Program-made: the position numbers and the translations under genes
Notes under the pieces: model-generated
Database searches by the model: none
What the model was told of the DNA's origin: nothing
Seen by the model: the letters and a program-made list of their open reading frames with translations, nothing else
Part shown: piece after piece, positions 32,935 to 37,444 of the stretch
Layout of the letters: each line of letters starts with the position of its first letter
Position numbering within the stretch: position 1 is the stretch's first letter
NCBI GenBank assembly: GCA_009937605.1
Contig: JAACFG010000019.1
Coordinates: 1-37,444, forward strand
Direction of reading: 5' to 3'
DNA from: Gammaproteobacteria bacterium
GTDB lineage: Bacteria > Pseudomonadota > Gammaproteobacteria > Steroidobacterales > Woeseiaceae
DNA length: 37,444 nt

Positions 32935-34433
32935 AACTGAGCAAACATCGTTGGTCCTGTCTGCTGTGGATTGCGGTCTGTTTTTCCTCGCCTGCTCCAG
33001 GTCAAGCTGACACAACGCTGGAAGATCGTGAGTGGCGTCAGGTCACCAGCGAGAACTTTCGCATTAAGAGCGTCCTTAGCGAAGAACGCACATCAGAACT
33101 GTTGCGCCACCTCGAGATCATGCGCTCCTCATTGGGCGGAGCTATTGGAACTGGCTACGAATCCGATGTGCACACGGTCATCCTTGCCGTCGACAATCAC
33201 GACGACTATGTGAGCATTGGTGCACCCGCGTACTCCGCCGGCTTCTTTTTTTCCGATCTGCGCGAGAACGCCATTCTGATCGAGGATAACAACAAGGCAA
33301 CCGGGGTCCAGGTGATCCTGCACGAATATGCGCACTTCCTGAACAAGCAGAGCGGACGGATTCGCTATCCACGCTGGTACGAGGAAGGAAACGCGGAGTA
33401 CCTGTCTCACTCCAGGGTCCGGGCGCAGGCCTTCGAGTTTGGGCTCGCCCCCGATAATCACCTCGCCGCACTGAGTTTCTCGTCATGGCTGCCGCTTCGA
33501 CAGACCCTCGAGCTTACCGATGTGTCTGCTCTCGATGAGACGGATGGCGCCCTGTTCTATGCGCAGGCCTGGCTTCTCGTCCACTACCTGCGGAGTCTGC
33601 CTGGTGCGGACAACGCTATGCCGGGAATGCTCCAGGAATACGCTCGTCTTGTCTCCACCGGGACTCTTCCAGCTCCGGCATTTGAGCAATCGTTCGGCCT
33701 GCAGATTGACGTGCTTGAAGACACGTTGCTCAGGTACTTTCTCGATCGGGAATTCGTCAGCCGACGCGTGCCGGCCAATACCGCCATGCCGGGCTTCGTG
33801 GTGCGCTCCAGGAAACTGACTCGGACCGAAGCGCAACTTGCGCTCGCACAGATGGCTTTGAGATTCGAGAACATTTACGGAGCAGAGCAGTGGTTTGGCG
33901 ACGTATTGGCCGACGATAGCCTGCGCGCGTACGGTGAAGCGGGGCTTGGTCGGGTGCTTGGTTTCCGCGGTGATGTCGATGGCGCAAATGAACACTTCGA
34001 TACGGCGATCAAGCTTGTGGCGTGGGACTTCAATATCTGGATGGACTACGCACAGTACTGGGCGCAGCGCATTGCAACGGCCTACGATGCGCAATCGAGA
34101 GAGGAATACGCCTCGCGACTAATCCAGTCCCTGGAAAGCGCGCTGACGATTTCTGACGCGACTCCGGAACTCAATTCGCTAATGGGATTTGCCTACCTTG
34201 CCAAGGGCAGCGATATACCCGGCGCCATCGACTACCTCGAGGCTGCGGCAAACTCGGCGCCACATGACCAGGCGAGCCGACTGTTACTGGCGAATGCTTA
34301 CCTGTACGTCGCAAGATACAGCGACGCCATAAATGTTGCCGAATCCGTGCTGCTATTCGAGCATGAGCCCAATGAGATTACGGACGCCGCGCATGATGTC
34401 ATTGTCTCGGCGCAGCAAAAGCAGGTGCGCTGA
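32931..34433 (+). CDS. Exported gluzincin-like metallopeptidase with TPR-like C-terminus
   Basis: 500 residues from ATG at 32931 (ATGA overlap with the permease). Signal peptide ends near APGQADTTLED. The zinc site HEYAH is at 131-135 with Glu132 as base, and WYEEGNAEYLS supplies the third ligand, probably Glu152; this HExxH...EG(x)AEY layout is typical of the DUF1570 / peptidase-MA group. From about residue 300 the chain is helical with TPR-like units (FENIYGAEQWFGDVLADD, GDVDGANEHFDTAIKL, SDIPGAIDYLEAAANSAP). It is therefore a periplasmic protease or peptide-binding scaffold; substrate unknown. It ends directly against the stop of lpdA. Confidence 0.85.
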   Translation: MKLSKHRWSCLLWIAVCFSSPAPGQADTTLEDREWRQVTSENFRIKSVLSEERTSELLRHLEIMRSSLGGAIGTGYESDVHTVILAVDNHDDYVSIGAPAYSAGFFFSDLRENAILIEDNNKATGVQVILHEYAHFLNKQSGRIRYPRWYEEGNAEYLSHSRVRAQAFEFGLAPDNHLAALSFSSWLPLRQTLELTDVSALDETDGALFYAQAWLLVHYLRSLPGADNAMPGMLQEYARLVSTGTLPAPAFEQSFGLQIDVLEDTLLRYFLDREFVSRRVPANTAMPGFVVRSRKLTRTEAQLALAQMALRFENIYGAEQWFGDVLADDSLRAYGEAGLGRVLGFRGDVDGANEHFDTAIKLVAWDFNIWMDYAQYWAQRIATAYDAQSREEYASRLIQSLESALTISDATPELNSLMGFAYLAKGSDIPGAIDYLEAAANSAPHDQASRLLLANAYLYVARYSDAINVAESVLLFEHEPNEITDAAHDVIVSAQQKQVR

Positions 34434-36173
34434 CTAGCGCTTGCGCTTCTTTGGCATATAGAGATCGGTCAGCGTCCCCTCGAACGCCTCGGCCGAGAAT
34501 GCCACCGTCTCCGATAAGGTCGGATGTGGGTGGATTGTCAGGCTGATATCCGTTGCATCGGCGCCCATTTCGATCGCCAGCCCGATTTCGGCGATGAGGT
34601 CACCTGCGCTCGGTCCGACAATAGCGCCGCCGAGTAAACGGTCCGTCTGCGGATCGAACAGCAGCTTTGTGAAGCCCTCCGAACGTCCAAGCGATAACGC
34701 GCGGCCACTTGCAGCCCACGGAAATTGAGCTTTCTCGTAGTCGATGCCCTGCTCTTTTGCTTCAAGCTCCGTCAATCCGACCCAAGCCACCTCAGGATCG
34801 GTGTAAGCCACAGACGGGATCGTGCGTGCATCGAAGTAGCTCTTCTCACCACATGCCACTTCGGCAGCAACCTTCGCTTCGTGCGTCGCCTTATGCGCGA
34901 GCATCGGGCCGCCCGCAAGATCACCAATCGCGAAGATATGCGGCACATTAGTGCGCATCTGCCTGTCCACCTCGATAATGCCACGCTCATCAACGTGTAC
35001 GCCGGCCTTCCCGGCATCGAGCTTGTCGCCATTGGCGCGACGACCGATTGCCACGAGAACGCGGTCATAGACGCCGACTGAAGGTGCATCGCCGCCTTCA
35101 AAGGTAACCTCGATACCTGGCACGGTAGCGCGCATTCCGGTTACCTTTGTCTTGAGCATGATCGCCTCGTAGCGACTCTTGACGATCTTCGTAAATGGGC
35201 GCAAGAGGTCCTTGTCGGTCCCGGGCATCAACTGATCCATCAGCTCTACGACACTGACATCGGTTCCCAGCGCCGCGTAGACGCAGGCCATTTCCAACCC
35301 GATGATTCCCCCCCCGACAACAAGCAGCCGTCTTGGAAGCGGCGCGATCTCCAGCGCGCCAGTGGAGTCGACGATGCGCGAATCGTCTGGCAGATTCGGC
35401 AGCATAATTGGTTCTGAACCCGCCGCGATAATGCAGTGTTCAAAATCGACAGTTTCGTCATTGTCGAGGCGCAGGCGATTAGCGGATTCGAATTTTGCCG
35501 TGCCCGTAAGGACCCTTACTTTGCGCTGCTTCGCCATCGTCGACAGGCCACCGGTCAACTTAGCAACGACCTCGTTCTTCCAGTCACGCAGTTTGCCGGC
35601 GTCGATCTCAGGCTTGCCGAATACGACACCATGGTCTGCCATGGCGGCGGCTTCATCGATTACCTTGGCCGCGTGCAGCAGCGCCTTTGAGGGGATACAG
35701 CCGACGTTCAGACAAACACCACCGAGTACCGGCCATCGTTCAACCAGGATGACCTCCATACCCAGATCGGCGGCGCGGAAGGCCGCAGTGTACCCACCCG
35801 GTCCCGCTCCGATTACGACAAGCTGGGCACGGTGCGTCGCATCGCCTGTCGGGCGTGTTGCCTCGGCGATCTCCGGTGCCGTCATCTTGCGTGTTTCTTC
35901 AATTGCCTCGACCGGCACTTCGTCAGCCGCCTGATCGACCGTGGGCTCGATCGATGCGAAAGCATCGCCAGTCGATACTCGATCACCAATGGTGACATCG
36001 ATACTCATAATCTGGCCGGCCTGCTCTGCCGGGATATCCATGGACGCCTTGTCGGTCTCAAGCGTTATCAGCGAGTCCTCGACAGCGACGACGTCGCCAG
36101 GAGACACAAGCACCTCGATCACTTCGACACCTTCGAAATCACCAAGGTCCGGAATCTTGAGTTGCACGGTCAC
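34434..36173 (-). CDS. lpdA: Dihydrolipoyl dehydrogenase with N-terminal lipoyl domain
   Basis: 579 residues from GTG at 36173, about 110 longer than a plain Lpd because of an N-terminal lipoyl domain with the modified Lys42 in ETDKASMD, followed by an Ala/Glu/Pro linker. The flavoprotein part has the FAD motif GAGPGG (122-127), the redox-active pair Cys154/Cys159 in GGVCLNVGCIPS, an NAD motif VVGGGIIGLEMA and the catalytic HPHPTLSE near the C-terminus. As E3 it reoxidises dihydrolipoamide of pyruvate dehydrogenase. Its start codon overlaps the aceF stop by one base. The domain fusion is known in several gammaproteobacteria. Confidence 0.97.
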   Translation of the reverse strand: MTVQLKIPDLGDFEGVEVIEVLVSPGDVVAVEDSLITLETDKASMDIPAEQAGQIMSIDVTIGDRVSTGDAFASIEPTVDQAADEVPVEAIEETRKMTAPEIAEATRPTGDATHRAQLVVIGAGPGGYTAAFRAADLGMEVILVERWPVLGGVCLNVGCIPSKALLHAAKVIDEAAAMADHGVVFGKPEIDAGKLRDWKNEVVAKLTGGLSTMAKQRKVRVLTGTAKFESANRLRLDNDETVDFEHCIIAAGSEPIMLPNLPDDSRIVDSTGALEIAPLPRRLLVVGGGIIGLEMACVYAALGTDVSVVELMDQLMPGTDKDLLRPFTKIVKSRYEAIMLKTKVTGMRATVPGIEVTFEGGDAPSVGVYDRVLVAIGRRANGDKLDAGKAGVHVDERGIIEVDRQMRTNVPHIFAIGDLAGGPMLAHKATHEAKVAAEVACGEKSYFDARTIPSVAYTDPEVAWVGLTELEAKEQGIDYEKAQFPWAASGRALSLGRSEGFTKLLFDPQTDRLLGGAIVGPSAGDLIAEIGLAIEMGADATDISLTIHPHPTLSETVAFSAEAFEGTLTDLYMPKKRKR

Positions 36174-37444
36174 TAGGGAATCGCCCGGAGTAGAGAATCG
36201 ACATCCGCCAGCTGCTGGCTGAGGAATGTCGTGAACCTTGCAGCCTGGGCACCGTCGATGACGCGATGGTCGTACGAAAACGATAAAGGCAACATCAGGC
36301 GTGGCTCGAACTCCGACCCATTCCAGACCGGTTGCATCGAAGATCGGGACACGCCAAGAATCGCCACTTCAGGTGCATTCACAATCGGCGTAAAGGCTGT
36401 GCCGCCAATCCCGCCAAGACTCGAAATCGTGAAACATGCACCCTGCAATTGATCGGCTTTGAGCTTGCCGTCTCGAGCAAGCGCCGAGAGTTCGCCAAGT
36501 TCCTGGGCGATTTCGTAGACATCCTTCTTGTCGGTATCGCGAATCACCGGAACCATCAGGCCCTGATCCGTATCGGCCGCGAACCCAAGATGAACATATT
36601 TCTTGTAGACAAGATGGTCACCATCCTCAGACAGTGACGAGTTTACTTTTGGAAACTCCTGCAAGGCTGCAACGCAGGCTTTCATGATGAATGCGAGCGG
36701 CGTCAGCCCGATTCCGCGTTCCTTCGCCGGGCCCTTGAGTTCCCGTCGCCGTTCCTCGAGTGCCGTGATGTCGGCGAGATCATGCTGCGTGACATGCGGC
36801 AGGTTGATCCAGCTCGCCTGCAATCGCGGTCCGGAAATTTTCTGGATTCGCGTCAGCGGCTGCACATCGATCTCGCCGAATTTTGCGAAGTCGACGACCG
36901 GCGTTTTCGGCAATGCCGCGCCCACCGGACCTGCAGCCTGGCCTGACAAAATCGCTTTGACAAAGGCTTTGACGTCATCGTGCAGGATGCGACTTTTGAG
37001 TCCCGATCCCTTAACCTGGACGAGATTGACACCCAATTCACGCGCCAGCTTGCGCACGGATGGGCTCGCATGAGCCTTCGAAAAACCGGCTTCGTCGATT
37101 TGTGGGAGCCCGCCTTGCGGACGATTTGGCTGGGCCGGGGTTGGAGGGGCCTGAGTTGCAGTTGCCGCCGGAGCAGGCTTGGCGGGATCCGGGGTACTCG
37201 CCGCCGGTGCCGTGTCAGGCGCAGGAGCCGCAGACGCTACGGCATCGATCAGGGCAATCGACGTGCCCTCCGACACCGTGTCGCCAACTTTGACGAATAC
37301 GGAGTCGATCGTGCCGGCCACAACCGCCGGCACATCCATTGCGGCTTTGTCAGTCTCGAGCGTGACCAGGGGGTCCTCGACGTCGACGCTGGAGCCGGAA
37401 GAAATGTGAACTTCGATCACCTCGACGTCGGAAAAATCACCGAG
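36173..37444 (-). CDS. aceF: Dihydrolipoyllysine acetyltransferase, pyruvate dehydrogenase E2 (5' end beyond window)
   Basis: 423 residues are visible; the frame runs off the right edge upstream, so the N-terminus is missing and the number of lipoyl domains is unknown. A lipoyl domain with the modified Lys in ETDKAAMDVP opens the visible part, followed by a long Ala/Pro-rich linker, a peripheral subunit-binding domain (HASPSVRKLARELGVNL) and the acetyltransferase core. The catalytic His and Asp are seen in DHRVIDGAQAA near the C-terminus. Order aceF-lpdA with a one-base overlap indicates a pyruvate dehydrogenase operon whose aceE would lie to the right. Confidence 0.95.
   Translation of the reverse strand, partial: LGDFSDVEVIEVHISSGSSVDVEDPLVTLETDKAAMDVPAVVAGTIDSVFVKVGDTVSEGTSIALIDAVASAAPAPDTAPAASTPDPAKPAPAATATQAPPTPAQPNRPQGGLPQIDEAGFSKAHASPSVRKLARELGVNLVQVKGSGLKSRILHDDVKAFVKAILSGQAAGPVGAALPKTPVVDFAKFGEIDVQPLTRIQKISGPRLQASWINLPHVTQHDLADITALEERRRELKGPAKERGIGLTPLAFIMKACVAALQEFPKVNSSLSEDGDHLVYKKYVHLGFAADTDQGLMVPVIRDTDKKDVYEIAQELGELSALARDGKLKADQLQGACFTISSLGGIGGTAFTPIVNAPEVAILGVSRSSMQPVWNGSEFEPRLMLPLSFSYDHRVIDGAQAARFTTFLSQQLADVDSLLRAIP

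Noticed and set aside
34425..34450. Bidirectional terminator between the peptidase gene and lpdA
   Set aside because: The convergent stops are adjacent with no spacer; the short AGCGC-TTG-CGCT stem lies within lpdA codons and has no T-run.

Overview
The window reads as a contiguous piece of a gammaproteobacterial chromosome of moderately high G+C. It is probably from an environmental or marine lineage; a Woeseiales- or Chromatiales-like origin is my guess from gene content and was not tested. The evidence is the gene order: DUF2066 / CDP-alcohol phosphatidyltransferase / AI-2E transporter / hda divergent from purM-purN, apbC-dcd near metG, metG followed by rsxABCDGE-nth, and an aceF-lpdA pair in which Lpd carries its own lipoyl domain. 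Coding density is high, many gene pairs overlap by ATGA, GTGA or 8 bp, and I saw no tRNA, rRNA, CRISPR array or transposase gene.

Layout. (1) 1-4038: a fatty-acyl-AMP-ligase-like enzyme (cut by the left edge) behind a cytochrome P450, divergent from an LPLAT-family acyltransferase and a DUF3108 protein; this looks like a lipid-modification locus. (2) 4061-8430: an accessory segment (HAAS/PadR pair, lipoprotein, EEER-repeat protein, AlkX/YcaQ-type glycosylase, DUF2147 protein) bracketed by two inverted copies of a ~360-bp non-coding repeat with terminal inverted repeats and CTAG ends. (3) 8427-13534: the hda, AI-2E, CDP-alcohol phosphatidyltransferase, DUF2066 operon facing purMN. (4) 13590-16411: an MFS permease, then dcd and apbC on the minus strand. 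(5) 16639-21276: a HEAT-repeat Ser/Thr kinase in tight array with two PilT-family ATPases. (6) 21397-28947: metG, the six-subunit Rsx/Rnf complex and nth. (7) 28944-31563: a DUF1841 protein and an HvfB-HvfC-HvfX cassette (MNIO, DUF2063, DoxX). (8) 31642-34433: an APC permease coupled to a periplasmic gluzincin-like peptidase. (9) 34434-37444: lpdA and the 5'-truncated aceF of pyruvate dehydrogenase.

The parts most likely to be new are the paired CTAG-ended repeat elements, which supply stop codons to three neighbouring genes and could allow inversion of the segment between them; the HEAT-kinase/PilT/PilT cassette sitting between apbC and metG; and the copper-RiPP-type maturation cassette with no visible precursor peptide gene. 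All family assignments come from reading motifs by eye; no database search was run.
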